From the NCBI RefSeq assembly GCF_003236315.1, contig NZ_POTY01000047.1:1-32543 (forward strand): a stretch of DNA of 32,543 nucleotides. The letters run 5' to 3'. A model generated the notes under the pieces. That model ran no database searches. It had not been told where the DNA came from and saw only the letters and a program-made list of their open reading frames with translations. The position numbers and the translations under genes are program-made. Below are positions 7,077-15,038 of the stretch, piece by piece (positions within the stretch are counted from its first letter, which is position 1; each line of letters begins with the position of its first letter). Source of the stretch: Micromonospora craterilacus. Its GTDB lineage: Bacteria > Actinomycetota > Actinomycetes > Mycobacteriales > Micromonosporaceae.

Positions 7077-7107
7077 CCTCCGCCGGCGTGCCGCTCGGGC
7101 GGGTCAG
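7073..7107. terminator. Imperfect hairpin between convergent genes
   Basis: CTGACC (7073-7078) and GGTCAG (7102-7107) pair and include both TGA stops, with partly complementary CCGCC/GGGCGG inside. It is the only candidate for ending both converging transcripts. Confidence 0.4.
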
Positions 7108-8123
7108 CGATGGTGGTCGCTGGACTTGCGGACCAGCAGCTCGGGCTGGAACAGGACGTGCCGGTGCTGGTGGCCGTCCTCGTTGATCGACTCTTCGAGG
7201 AGAAGTTCCGCGGCGGTACGGCCCAACTGGGCGCGGGGCTGGCGTACGGAGCTGAGCGGCACGGCCGCCGCGGCGGCGAACTCGATGTCGTCGTAGCCGA
7301 CGATCGCGATGTCCTCGGGCACCCGCAGCCCGTGCGCGATCGAACCCTGCAGAAGGCCGAGCGCCAGCAGGTCGTTGGCGCAGAAGACCGCGGTGGGCCG
7401 CTGGTCCGGGGGCAGCGCCGCGAGATCGTCGGCGGCCTGCCGGCCGGCATCGACCGACAGGCTGGACGTCTTGACGAGTTGCAGGTCCAGAGGCACGTCG
7501 CGCTCGGCGAGCGCGGTGGCGGCGCCGAGGTGCCGGTCGGCCACCTGGCGGATCGTGATCGGCCCACCGACGTACGCGATCCGTTCGTGCCCCCGCTCGG
7601 CGAGGTGCTCGGCGGCCAGCCGCCCGCCGGTGACGTCGTCGACGGCGACCGAGCAGCGACTCGGGTGTCCGGAGCCGCGGTCGACGAGCACCACCGGGAT
7701 GCCGCGCTCGACGAACGCGTCGAGGCGGGGGTGCCGACCGTCGGAGACGGGGGTGACGAGCAGGCCCTGCACCCGCTGCTCCTCGAGCATGTCGAGATGG
7801 CGTTGCTCGCGGTGCGGGTCCTCGCCGCTGTTGCACACGATCAGCATTCCGCCGGCCTCCTCGACCACCGCCTCCGCGCCGCGCACGACGTCGGTGAAGA
7901 ACGGGTTCGACACGTCGAGGACCAGGATCGCCACGGTACGGCTGCGCCCGGCGCGCAGTTGACGGGCGGAGTCGTTGCGGACGTAGCCCAGGGCGGTGAT
8001 GGCGTCGAGCACCTTCTGCCGGGTGGTCGGTGAGACGAGGTCAGGCCGGTTGAGCACGTTACTGACGGTGCCGAGCGACACGCCCGCGTGCTTCGCCACT
8101 TGTTTGATGTTGGCGGCGGCCAT
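7104..8123 (-). CDS. LacI-family regulator of rhamnose catabolism
   Basis: This 339-aa LacI/GalR regulator has its HTH at about residues 5-26 (IKQVAKHAGVSLGTVSNVLN), a hinge, and an effector domain with AVFCANDLLALG and IAIVGYDDIEF. ATG 8123 is preferred over the upstream GTG (8138) because GAGGG lies just before it and the protein then begins in the usual place. It diverges from the rhamnose transporter operon. The perfect TGAAACGTTTCA palindromes before the transporter and before the aldolase gene are the expected operators of such a repressor, with rhamnose or a catabolic intermediate as inducer. A weaker half-site at 8188-8199 suggests it also controls itself. Known actinobacterial rhamnose regulators may be LacI or DeoR type; this one is LacI type. 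Confidence 0.88.
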   Translation of the reverse strand: MAAANIKQVAKHAGVSLGTVSNVLNRPDLVSPTTRQKVLDAITALGYVRNDSARQLRAGRSRTVAILVLDVSNPFFTDVVRGAEAVVEEAGGMLIVCNSGEDPHREQRHLDMLEEQRVQGLLVTPVSDGRHPRLDAFVERGIPVVLVDRGSGHPSRCSVAVDDVTGGRLAAEHLAERGHERIAYVGGPITIRQVADRHLGAATALAERDVPLDLQLVKTSSLSVDAGRQAADDLAALPPDQRPTAVFCANDLLALGLLQGSIAHGLRVPEDIAIVGYDDIEFAAAAAVPLSSVRQPRAQLGRTAAELLLEESINEDGHQHRHVLFQPELLVRKSSDHHR

Positions 8124-8187
8124 CTCTCCCTCAAGCACGGTGGTGAGCGGTGTACCGGCGGTCTGCCGGCTGATCCGGTTCGCGTGG

Positions 8188-8199
8188 TGAAACGTACCA
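8188..8199. promoter_or_regulatory. Degenerate LacI-type site, TGAAACGTACCA
   Basis: The left half matches TGAAACGTTTCA exactly and the right half has diverged; TGGT/ACCA arms (8185-8188, 8196-8199) add symmetry. It lies 65 bp upstream of the rhamnose regulator start and may mediate weak autoregulation. Confidence 0.4.
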
Positions 8200-8308
8200 G
8201 CGCGCGCGCTCGGCGTGATATGTGCCGCGCGGATGTGGCCGAAGCCGGACAGGTCGCCAGGGGCTCAGGGCGGCACTGGATAACGAGTCGGTAACCAGCC
8301 GGAAACCC

Positions 8309-8337
8309 TTGACCGGTGCCAGGGCGCCGCCTAGAGT
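8309..8337 (+). promoter_or_regulatory. Promoter of the rhamnose transporter operon
   Basis: TTGACC (8309-8314) and TAGAGT (8332-8337) are separated by 17 bp, a good vegetative-sigma promoter. The operator at 8349-8360 begins 11 bp past the -10, where bound repressor would block initiation. Confidence 0.65.
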
Positions 8338-8348
8338 CGGGCCGCAAG

Positions 8349-8360
8349 TGAAACGTTTCA
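8349..8360. promoter_or_regulatory. Rhamnose operator 1, TGAAACGTTTCA
   Basis: This perfect 12-bp LacI-type palindrome with a central CG is identical to the one at 14993-15004. It lies between the promoter and the first gene of the transporter operon. Confidence 0.8.
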
Positions 8361-8411
8361 TAGACGTGATTCTGATTACGCCCCGTTAACTACAACCCTG
8401 AGGGGGCCCAC

Positions 8412-9911
8412 GTGCTTCCGGTCCTGGCGCTGGAGGGTGTGGACAAGTCGTTCGGTGCCGTCGCCGCGTTGCGTGACGCCCGGCTGGAACTGTACGCCGG
8501 CGAGGCGCACGCGCTGGTCGGCGAGAACGGCGCCGGCAAGTCCACCCTGGTGAAGATCCTGGCCGGCGTCCATGGGCCGGACACGGGGAGCGTGCTGCTC
8601 GACGGCCAGCCGGTCGCCTTCGGTAGTCCGGCCGACGCGCGCGCGGCGGGCATCGCCGTCATCTACCAGGAGCCGACTCTGTTCCCGGACCTGTCGGTCG
8701 CGGAGAACATCTTCATGGGCCGCCAGCCGCTCAAGGGGCTGCGCCGGATCGACGCCGCCGCCATGCGCGAGCGCACCAACGAGCTGTTCGCCCGACTCGG
8801 TGTCCGGATCGACCCGGACCGGCCGGCCCGTGGCCTGTCCATCGCCGATCAGCAGCTCGTCGAGATCGCCAAGGCGCTCTCCTTCGACGCCCGGGTGCTG
8901 GTGATGGACGAGCCGACCGCGGCGCTCTCCGGCGTCGAGGTCGATCGGCTCTTCGCCGTGGCGCGTTCCCTGCGGGACAACGGCGCGGCGATCCTGTTCA
9001 TCTCGCACCGGTTCGACGAGGTGTTCTCGCTCTGTCAGCGGGTCACGGTGATGCGCGACGGCCGGTGGATCGCCACCGACGAGATCGGGAACCTGACCGT
9101 GGACGGCGTGGTACGCACCATGGTCGGCCGGGACATCTCCGCGCTCTTTCCCAAGATGGCCACCGAGCCGGGCGAGGTACGCCTCCAGGTCGACGGTCTC
9201 ACCCGACACGGCTACTTCGACGACGTCTCGTTCACCGTGCGCGGCGGCGAGATCGTCGCGCTCGCCGGACTGGTCGGCGCGGGCCGCAGCGAGGTGGCCC
9301 GGGCGATCTTCGGCGTCGACCGGTACGACGCCGGGCAGGTGCGGGTCGACGGCCGGCCGCTGCGGCCGGGCGCCCCGCCGGCGGCGATCGACGCGGGTCT
9401 GGCGCTCGTGCCGGAGGACCGCCGCCAGCAGGGGCTGGTGATGGAGCTGTCGATCGAGCGCAACGCCACGCTGCCGCGCCGCTGGGCACTCAGCCGGCTC
9501 GGGCTGCTGTTCGGCGGCGGCGAGCGGCGCTCGGCGGCGGAGTGGGCCAAGCGGTTGCAGGTGAAGGCCGCCCGGAACACCGACCCGGTGTCCACCCTCT
9601 CCGGCGGCAACCAGCAGAAGGTCGTGCTGGCCAAGTGGCTGTCCACCGCGCCCCGGGTGCTCATGATCGACGAGCCGACCCGCGGCATCGACGTCGGCAC
9701 GAAGTCCGAGGTGCACCGGCTGCTCTCCCAACTCGCGTCCGAGGGGGTGGCGGTGCTGATGGTGTCCAGTGAACTGCCGGAGGTGCTCGGCATGGCCGAT
9801 CGGGTGCTCGTCATGCACGAGGGCCGGCTGGTCGCCGACATCCCCCGCGACCAGGCCGATGAGGAGAGCGTCATGTTCGCCGCGACCGGGCAACGGGGGG
9901 CCGCCGCATGA
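8412..9911 (+). CDS. rhaT: Rhamnose ABC importer, ATPase subunit
   Basis: This 499-aa protein is a duplicated sugar ABC ATPase of the RbsA/MglA/RhaT type, which powers uptake through the two permeases downstream. The first nucleotide-binding domain has GENGAGKS (37-44) and [10 protein letters not shown]. The second has the degenerate Walker A GLVGAGRS, in which Arg replaces Lys as in the family, and a clean signature [14 protein letters not shown] with [14 protein letters not shown] 8412 has AGGGGG five bases before it. It opens the operon behind promoter and operator and overlaps the next gene by 4 nt (ATGA). Assignment to rhamnose rests on the neighbouring mutarotase, isomerase, kinase and aldolase genes. 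The symbol follows rhizobial usage; E. coli rhaT is an unrelated symporter. Confidence 0.9.
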   Translation: MLPVLALEGVDKSFGAVAALRDARLELYAGEAHALVGENGAGKSTLVKILAGVHGPDTGSVLLDGQPVAFGSPADARAAGIAVIYQEPTLFPDLSVAENIFMGRQPLKGLRRIDAAAMRERTNELFARLGVRIDPDRPARGLSIADQQLVEIAKALSFDARVLVMDEPTAALSGVEVDRLFAVARSLRDNGAAILFISHRFDEVFSLCQRVTVMRDGRWIATDEIGNLTVDGVVRTMVGRDISALFPKMATEPGEVRLQVDGLTRHGYFDDVSFTVRGGEIVALAGLVGAGRSEVARAIFGVDRYDAGQVRVDGRPLRPGAPPAAIDAGLALVPEDRRQQGLVMELSIERNATLPRRWALSRLGLLFGGGERRSAAEWAKRLQVKAARNTDPVSTLSGGNQQKVVLAKWLSTAPRVLMIDEPTRGIDVGTKSEVHRLLSQLASEGVAVLMVSSELPEVLGMADRVLVMHEGRLVADIPRDQADEESVMFAATGQRGAAA

Positions 9912-10966
9912 CCACGGCAGACGTACGATCGCGGCCCGCCGCACCGAACGGGCCCGAGCCAAAGGCGGAGTCCGGGGCCCGCCTGGCGCACCGGCTGTTC
10001 GTCGTGCGCGAGCTGGGCATCCTGCTCGCGCTGGTGCTCCTGGTCGCGGTGACCTTCGGGGTGAACCAGCGGTTCCTCTCCGCGCAGAACATCAAGGACC
10101 TGCTGCTCAGCTCGACCATCCTGGCGATCCTCGCGGTCGGCCAGGCCATCGTGATCATCACCCGCAACGTCGACCTGTCGGTCGGCTCGATCCTCGGCCT
10201 GTCCGCGTTCGCCACCGGCGCGCTGTTCGTCGACAACCCCGGCACACCGATCCCGGTGGCGATCCTGATCGGCGTCGCGCTCGGGGCGCTCTGCGGCGCG
10301 GTCAACGGCGGCCTGATCGCCGCGGCGCGGGTACCGGCCCTGGTGGTCACCCTCGGCACGCTGTACGTGTTCCGCGGCATCGACTACACCTGGGCCACCG
10401 GGCGCCAGATCAACGCCGCCGACATGCCGCGCGAGTTCCTGCGGATGGGCAACGCCACCGTCCTCGGGGTTCCGGTGCTCGCGCTCTTCGCGGTCGCCGT
10501 GCTGGTGGCGGCCGGTTTCCTGCTGAAGAACTACCGCAGCGGTCGGGAACTGTACGCGATCGGCTCGGACCCGGACGCCGCCCGGTTGTCCGGCATCGCG
10601 GTGGGGCGCCGGGTCTTCTTCGCCTTCATGGCCAGCGGTGCGCTGGCCGGGCTCGCCGGCGTGCTGTACGCGGCCCGGTTCGGCACCCTCGACGCCAACG
10701 CCGGACTCGGTATCGAGCTCAACGTGGTCGCGGCCGTGGTGGTCGGCGGTGTCGCGATCTTCGGCGGCAGCGGTTCGGTGTACGGCGCCGCGCTCGGTGC
10801 CGTGCTGCTGACCACCATCGGCAGCGCCCTGCCGGTCCTCGGGGTCACTCCGTTCTGGCAGCGCGCCGCCGTCGGCGCGCTCATCCTGGCCGCCATCGGG
10901 CTCGACCGGGCGCTCGCCGTCCGCATGGCACGTCGTCTGCGAGGAGGCAAGACCCGTGGCAACTGA
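9908..10966 (+). CDS. rhaP: Rhamnose ABC importer, permease 1
   Basis: This 352-aa integral membrane protein belongs to the branched-chain/sugar permease family (BPD_transp_2, RbsC-like), with about ten hydrophobic stretches after a charged N-terminal tail of about 35 residues. Family landmarks include [18 protein letters not shown] early and [24 protein letters not shown] late. It forms the channel together with the second permease. Its ATG overlaps the ATPase stop (ATGA) and its 3' end overlaps the next start by 11 nt, so stoichiometric translation is likely. Confidence 0.9.
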   Translation: MTTADVRSRPAAPNGPEPKAESGARLAHRLFVVRELGILLALVLLVAVTFGVNQRFLSAQNIKDLLLSSTILAILAVGQAIVIITRNVDLSVGSILGLSAFATGALFVDNPGTPIPVAILIGVALGALCGAVNGGLIAAARVPALVVTLGTLYVFRGIDYTWATGRQINAADMPREFLRMGNATVLGVPVLALFAVAVLVAAGFLLKNYRSGRELYAIGSDPDAARLSGIAVGRRVFFAFMASGALAGLAGVLYAARFGTLDANAGLGIELNVVAAVVVGGVAIFGGSGSVYGAALGAVLLTTIGSALPVLGVTPFWQRAAVGALILAAIGLDRALAVRMARRLRGGKTRGN

Positions 10967-12005
10967 CACCCTGGTCACCCCGGCGCGTACCGCGAAGGCG
11001 GGGCCGCCCGCCTGGCGTCGCCTGTTCGGTTCCTGGGATGCCGTGCTCATCCTCGCGCTGCTCGTCGTGGTGCTCGTCGCCAGCGCCACGATCGAGGGCG
11101 TCGGCAGCCCCCGCTTCTACCGGTTCGTGGCGCTGGAGGCGATTCCGATCGCCCTGATCGCGCTGCCGATGACGCTTGTCATCATCACCGGCGAGATCGA
11201 CCTGTCGGTGGCGAGCACGGTCGGCCTCACCTGCTCGGTGCTCGGGCAGCTCTGGTACCTCGGTGTCACGTCGCTGCCGCTGCTGATCCTGCTGAGCCTG
11301 CTGCTCGGCGCCGTGCTCGGCGCGGTGAACGGTGTCTTCATCACCGTGTTCGGCCTGCCGTCACTGGCGGTCACCATCGGTACGCTGGCGCTCTACCGCG
11401 GCCTGGCGTACGTCGTCCTGGGCGACCGGGCGATCGCCGACTACCCGCCGACGTGGACCCAGAACGCCGTGGCACCCATCCCGGGCACGGTCATCCCGTG
11501 GTTCGTGCTGGTTCTGGCGGCTCTCGCCGTCGTGTTCGGCGTGCTGTTGTACGCCACCCCGATCGGCCGCTCGCTCTACGCGATCGGCAACAACGCCGAG
11601 GCGTCCAACTTCGCCGGCATCTCGGTGCTGCGTACCAAGTTCTGGCTGTTCGTCGCCACCGGCGCCATGGCGGCGCTGGCCGGCGTCTTCTGGACGTTCC
11701 GGTTCGCCAGTGCCCGGGCCGACAACGCGACCGGCCTGGAACTGGCGGTGGTGGCCGCCGTGCTGCTCGGCGGCGTGTCCATCTTCGGCGGCCGGGGCGG
11801 TCTCGTCGGCGTGATCGCCGCCGTGGCTCTGCTCGGCATCCTCCGCAACGCGCTGCAACTGGCCGACGTGCCGGCGAACGCGCTGACCATCGTCACCGGA
11901 ACCCTGCTCATCCTCTCCGTTGTCGGACCGAACCTCGTGCGGATGGCGCGCGAGCGGCTACGTCGGCGCCGACCCGCCACCACCCTCGAAAGGAAACCTT
12001 CATGA
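10956..12005 (+). CDS. rhaQ: Rhamnose ABC importer, permease 2
   Basis: This 349-aa RbsC-like sugar permease has about ten transmembrane segments and the same landmarks as its neighbour: ITGEIDLSVASTVGLTCS and LLGGVSIFGGRGGLVGVIAAV. The GTG start at 10956 lies inside the end of the first permease, which supplies the Shine-Dalgarno (GAGGAGG). The C-terminus overlaps the binding-protein ATG by 4 nt. Two different permeases in tandem is the usual RhaPQ arrangement. Confidence 0.9.
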   Translation: MATDTLVTPARTAKAGPPAWRRLFGSWDAVLILALLVVVLVASATIEGVGSPRFYRFVALEAIPIALIALPMTLVIITGEIDLSVASTVGLTCSVLGQLWYLGVTSLPLLILLSLLLGAVLGAVNGVFITVFGLPSLAVTIGTLALYRGLAYVVLGDRAIADYPPTWTQNAVAPIPGTVIPWFVLVLAALAVVFGVLLYATPIGRSLYAIGNNAEASNFAGISVLRTKFWLFVATGAMAALAGVFWTFRFASARADNATGLELAVVAAVLLGGVSIFGGRGGLVGVIAAVALLGILRNALQLADVPANALTIVTGTLLILSVVGPNLVRMARERLRRRRPATTLERKPS

Positions 12006-13063
12006 GAATCAGACGTACCCGGGTCGCCGCGACCGCCGTACTCGCCGCCGTGGCCCTCACCCTGGGCGCCTGCGCCGAGGACACCGGCAGCGGCACCGAC
12101 GCCGGATCCGGCAACGGCAACGCCTCCGGCACCATCAAGGAAGGTCTCAAGGTCACCTTCCTGCCCAAGCAGGTCAACAACCCGTACTTCGACACCTCGG
12201 ACAACCAGGGCGGCAAGCCGGCGGTCGAGGAGTTCAAGGGCCAGTACGCGCAGACCGGCCCGTCCGAGGCCAGCCCGTCGGCCCAGGTGTCGTACATCAA
12301 CACGCTGTCCCAGCAGGGCACCGACGTCATCATCATCGCGGCGAACGACCAGGACGCCGTCTGTGGCTCGCTGACCGAGGCCAAGGCCGCCGGGGCGAAG
12401 ATCGTCACCTACGACTCGGACACCAAGCCGGAGTGCCGGGACGCGTTCGTCAACCAGGCCACCTCGGAGGGCATCGCCCAGGCGCAGATCAAGCTGATCT
12501 CGGACGCGGTCGGTTCCGAGGGCGGTGAGATCGCCATCCTGTCGGCCACGGCGAACGCGACGAACCAGAACGCCTGGATCGAGCTGATGAAGACCGAGCT
12601 GGCCAAGCCGGAGTACAGCAAGCTCAAGCTGGTGGCCACGGTCTACGGCGACGACCAGGACGAGAAGTCGTTCCAGGAGGCCCAGGGTCTGCTGTCGAAG
12701 TACCCCAACCTCAAGGGCATCATCTCGCCGACCACGGTCGGTATCGCCGCCGCGGCCCGCTACCTCTCCGGCTCGTCCTACCAGGGCAAGGTGCAGCTGA
12801 CCGGCCTCGGCACCCCGAACCAGCTGCGCGAGTACGTCAAGGACGGCACCGTCAAGGCGTTCGCCCTGTGGAACCCGGCCGACCTCGGCTACCTGGCCGC
12901 GTACACCGGTGCGGCGCTGGCCTCCGGGATCATCACCGGCAAGGAGGGCGAGAAGTTCACCGCCGGCAAGCTCGGCGAGTTCACCCTCGGCGCGAACGGC
13001 GAGGTCCTGCTGGGCGACCCGTTCGAGTTCACCGCGTCGAACATCGACCAGTTCAACTTCTGA
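12002..13063 (+). CDS. rhaS: Rhamnose-binding lipoprotein
   Basis: This 353-aa substrate-binding protein belongs to the periplasmic-binding-protein 4 group of sugar receptors. The N-terminus has arginines, a hydrophobic core and a lipobox LGAC with Cys24, so the mature protein is lipid-anchored outside the membrane, followed by a Gly/Ser-rich spacer. The two-lobe domain starts near residue 48 (KVTFLPKQVNNPYFDTSD) and includes DVIIIAANDQDA and LTGLGTPNQLREYV. ATG 12002 has GAAAGGA upstream and overlaps the permease stop. Specificity for rhamnose is inferred from the operon. The symbol is the rhizobial binding-protein name, not the E. coli AraC-type activator. Confidence 0.9.
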   Translation: MRIRRTRVAATAVLAAVALTLGACAEDTGSGTDAGSGNGNASGTIKEGLKVTFLPKQVNNPYFDTSDNQGGKPAVEEFKGQYAQTGPSEASPSAQVSYINTLSQQGTDVIIIAANDQDAVCGSLTEAKAAGAKIVTYDSDTKPECRDAFVNQATSEGIAQAQIKLISDAVGSEGGEIAILSATANATNQNAWIELMKTELAKPEYSKLKLVATVYGDDQDEKSFQEAQGLLSKYPNLKGIISPTTVGIAAAARYLSGSSYQGKVQLTGLGTPNQLREYVKDGTVKAFALWNPADLGYLAAYTGAALASGIITGKEGEKFTAGKLGEFTLGANGEVLLGDPFEFTASNIDQFNF

Positions 13064-13081
13064 TCCAGGGGTAGGTGTGGT

Positions 13082-13423
13082 GTGCGCCGGATCTGCTTCA
13101 CCCTCCAGGTCAGACCGGAGCGGATGGCGGAGTACCGGCGCCGCCACGCCGCAGTCTGGCCCGACATGCTGGCCGCGCTGAAGCACGCGGGCTGGCACGA
13201 CTATTCACTCTTTCTTCGTGACGACGGACTGCTGGTCGGCTACTTCCTGACCGGGGACCTCGACGCCGCGCTCACCGCGATGGAGGCGACCGAGGTCAAC
13301 GCGCGGTGGCAGGCCGAGATGGCGCCGTTCTTCGCCGATCTGCCTGGCGGGCGGCCCGACCGCGGGTTCCGCGTCCTGACCGAGATCTTCAATCTCGAAG
13401 AGCAACTGGGGGAGCAACAATGA
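13082..13423 (+). CDS. rhaM: L-rhamnose mutarotase
   Basis: This 113-aa protein of the RhaM/RhaU family interconverts the alpha and beta anomers of L-rhamnose, so that transported sugar is presented in the form the isomerase uses. The conserved segment EYRRRHAAVWPDM places Tyr18 and His22 exactly at the numbering of the E. coli RhaM active-site residues. Length is standard (about 104 in E. coli). GTG 13082 follows the binding-protein gene by 18 bp. The stop overlaps the isomerase ATG (ATGA). Confidence 0.88.
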   Translation: MRRICFTLQVRPERMAEYRRRHAAVWPDMLAALKHAGWHDYSLFLRDDGLLVGYFLTGDLDAALTAMEATEVNARWQAEMAPFFADLPGGRPDRGFRVLTEIFNLEEQLGEQQ

Positions 13424-14601
13424 CCGAGATCGACCCGACCACCCGCCGGCGGGTCCTCGATGCCCTGCGCGAGCAGCGCATCGAGACGCCGTCCTGGGCG
13501 TACGGCAACTCGGGCACCCGGTTCAAGGTGTTCGCGCAGGAGGGCGTGCCGCGCGACCCGTACGAGAAGGTGGCGGACGCGGCGACCGTGCACCGCTTCA
13601 CCGGTGTCGCGCCGACGGTGGCGCTGCACATCCCGTGGGACCTGGTTGACGACTACGCCGCGCTGGCCGGGTACGCCAAGGAGCAGGGCATCGAGCTGGG
13701 CACGATCAACGCGAACGTGTTCCAGGACGACGACTACAAGCTGGGCTCGGTCACCAACCCCGACCCGGCGGTGCGCCGCAAGGCGATCGGGCACCTGCTG
13801 GAGTGCGTCGACGTCATGGACGCCACCGGGTCGCGGGACCTGAAGCTGTGGTTCTCCGACGGCACCAACTATCCGGGGCAGGACAGCATCCGGCAGCGCC
13901 AGGACCGGCTCGCGGAGGCGTTGCGGCAGGCGTACGAGCGGCTGACCGGCCGGCAGCGGTTGCTGCTGGAGTACAAGCTGTTCGAGCCGGCCTTCTACCT
14001 GACCGACGTGCCGGACTGGGGCACCGCGTACGCGCACTGCCTCGAACTCGGCGAGCGGGCCCAGGTGGTCATCGACACCGGCCACCACGCGCCGGGCACG
14101 AACATCGAGTTCATCGTGGCGTTCCTGTTGCGCGCCGGGAAGCTGGGCGCGTTCGACTTCAACTCCCGCTTCTACGCCGACGACGACCTGATGGTGGGGT
14201 CGGCGGACCCGTTCCAGCTGTTCCGGATCATGCACGAGATCGTCCAGGCGGACGCGCTGCGTCCGAGCCAGGGCATCGCGTTCATGTTGGACCAGTGCCA
14301 CAACATCGAGCCGAAGGTGCAGGCCGTCATCCGGTCGGTGCTCAACGTCCAGGAGGCGACCGCCAAGGCGCTGCTGGTCGACGTGCCGGCGCTGACCGCC
14401 GCGCAGCGGGCCGGTGACGTGCTGGAGGCCAACGCCGTACTGATGGACGCGTACAACACCGACGTCCGGCCGCTGCTGCGCGAGCTGCGCGAGGAGATGG
14501 GCCTGGATCCGGACCCGGTCGCGGCCTACAAGCGCTCCGGCTATCTGGAGCGGGTAACGGCCGAGCGGGTGGGCGGACAGCAGGCGGGCTGGGGTGCCTG
14601 A
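13420..14601 (+). CDS. rhaI: L-rhamnose isomerase (RhaI type)
   Basis: This 393-aa TIM-barrel isomerase converts L-rhamnose to L-rhamnulose and belongs to the RhaI type known from Pseudomonas stutzeri rather than E. coli RhaA. Probable metal-site residues are Glu184 (LLLEYK), Asp219 (VVIDTGHH), position 246 (GAFDFNSR) and Asp291 (FMLDQCHN). By remembered alignment, position 246 is His in the P. stutzeri enzyme and Asp here. ATG 13420 overlaps the mutarotase stop and has GGGGGAG upstream; longer readings of the frame run through the mutarotase gene. It is the last gene of the transporter operon before a hairpin. Confidence 0.9.
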   Translation: MTEIDPTTRRRVLDALREQRIETPSWAYGNSGTRFKVFAQEGVPRDPYEKVADAATVHRFTGVAPTVALHIPWDLVDDYAALAGYAKEQGIELGTINANVFQDDDYKLGSVTNPDPAVRRKAIGHLLECVDVMDATGSRDLKLWFSDGTNYPGQDSIRQRQDRLAEALRQAYERLTGRQRLLLEYKLFEPAFYLTDVPDWGTAYAHCLELGERAQVVIDTGHHAPGTNIEFIVAFLLRAGKLGAFDFNSRFYADDDLMVGSADPFQLFRIMHEIVQADALRPSQGIAFMLDQCHNIEPKVQAVIRSVLNVQEATAKALLVDVPALTAAQRAGDVLEANAVLMDAYNTDVRPLLRELREEMGLDPDPVAAYKRSGYLERVTAERVGGQQAGWGA

Positions 14602-14606
14602 CCTCC

Positions 14607-14660
14607 GTCACCGGTGACCGCCCGGGCCGGTCGCCGACCGTTCAGGTCGACCGACCGGCC
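14607..14660 (+). terminator. Palindrome plus stem-loop after the isomerase gene
   Basis: GTCACCGGTGAC (14607-14618) is a perfect 12-bp palindrome right after the stop. GGCCGGTCG (14625-14633) then pairs with CGACCGGCC (14652-14660) over an 18-nt loop. Together they may end or attenuate the first rhamnose transcript. No T-run is present. Confidence 0.4.
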
Positions 14661-14714
14661 ACCGGCGTCGCGGCCGCATCCCTTCGTTTGTCCCCCGGGC
14701 GAAAGGACTGCCAG

Positions 14715-14936
14715 ATGCCTGACCACCCGCCGGCCGTCGAGCCGGCCGTGCTGACGCACGACGAGATCGCCATGCTCGCGTTGCTCGCCGAGGGCCGGCT
14801 CACCGCGAGCGTCGCGGGGGAGTTGCACCTGTCCGAACGCAGCGTGCGCCGCCGGGTGCGGGTGATCTGCACCCGGCTGAACGTCAGTACGCCGATCCAG
14901 GCGGTGGTGTGGGCTGCCCGGCGCGGGCTGGTGTGA
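14715..14936 (+). CDS. Orphan LuxR-type HTH mini-protein
   Basis: This 73-aa protein is almost entirely a GerE/LuxR-type DNA-binding domain (about residues 12-71: LTHDEIAMLALLAEGRL, then LHLSERSVRRRVRVICTRL, then AVVWAARRGLV). There is no receiver, PAS or other sensor domain. ATG 14715 has GAAAGGA seven bases upstream and the codon bias matches its neighbours, so it looks like a real gene. It stands between the two rhamnose transcription units and upstream of the second promoter, and may add regulation to the aldolase-kinase-lut unit. A role as a truncated remnant cannot be excluded, but the domain is complete and its length fits stand-alone versions. Confidence 0.75.
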   Translation: MPDHPPAVEPAVLTHDEIAMLALLAEGRLTASVAGELHLSERSVRRRVRVICTRLNVSTPIQAVVWAARRGLV

Positions 14937-14948
14937 CGGTGACCCCGC

Positions 14949-14978
14949 TTGACGCCACAGGAGACGCCCTCGTAACCT
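14949..14978 (+). promoter_or_regulatory. Promoter of the aldolase-kinase-lut operon
   Basis: TTGACG (14949-14954) and TAACCT (14973-14978) are spaced 18 bp apart. The operator begins 14 bp after the -10, matching the arrangement at the transporter operon. Confidence 0.6.
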
Positions 14979-14992
14979 CGGGGGCGAAGGAC

Positions 14993-15004
14993 TGAAACGT
15001 TTCA
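14993..15004. promoter_or_regulatory. Rhamnose operator 2, TGAAACGTTTCA
   Basis: This perfect 12-bp palindrome is identical to that at 8349-8360, 35 bp upstream of the aldolase start. It ties the second transcription unit to the same LacI-type regulator. Confidence 0.8.
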
Positions 15005-15038
15005 TGTTCGTGCTTGCCCGAGAACTGCGAAGGACATC

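Noticed and set aside
9241..9310. Second ATP site of the importer ATPase as inactivated (Arg for Walker Lys)
   Set aside because: GLVGAGRS with Arg is normal in the second domain of RbsA-type sugar ATPases.
9212..11089. Long 625-codon minus-strand frame opposite the ABC importer genes
   Set aside because: Low-complexity shadow of rhaT/rhaP with no domain and no SD.
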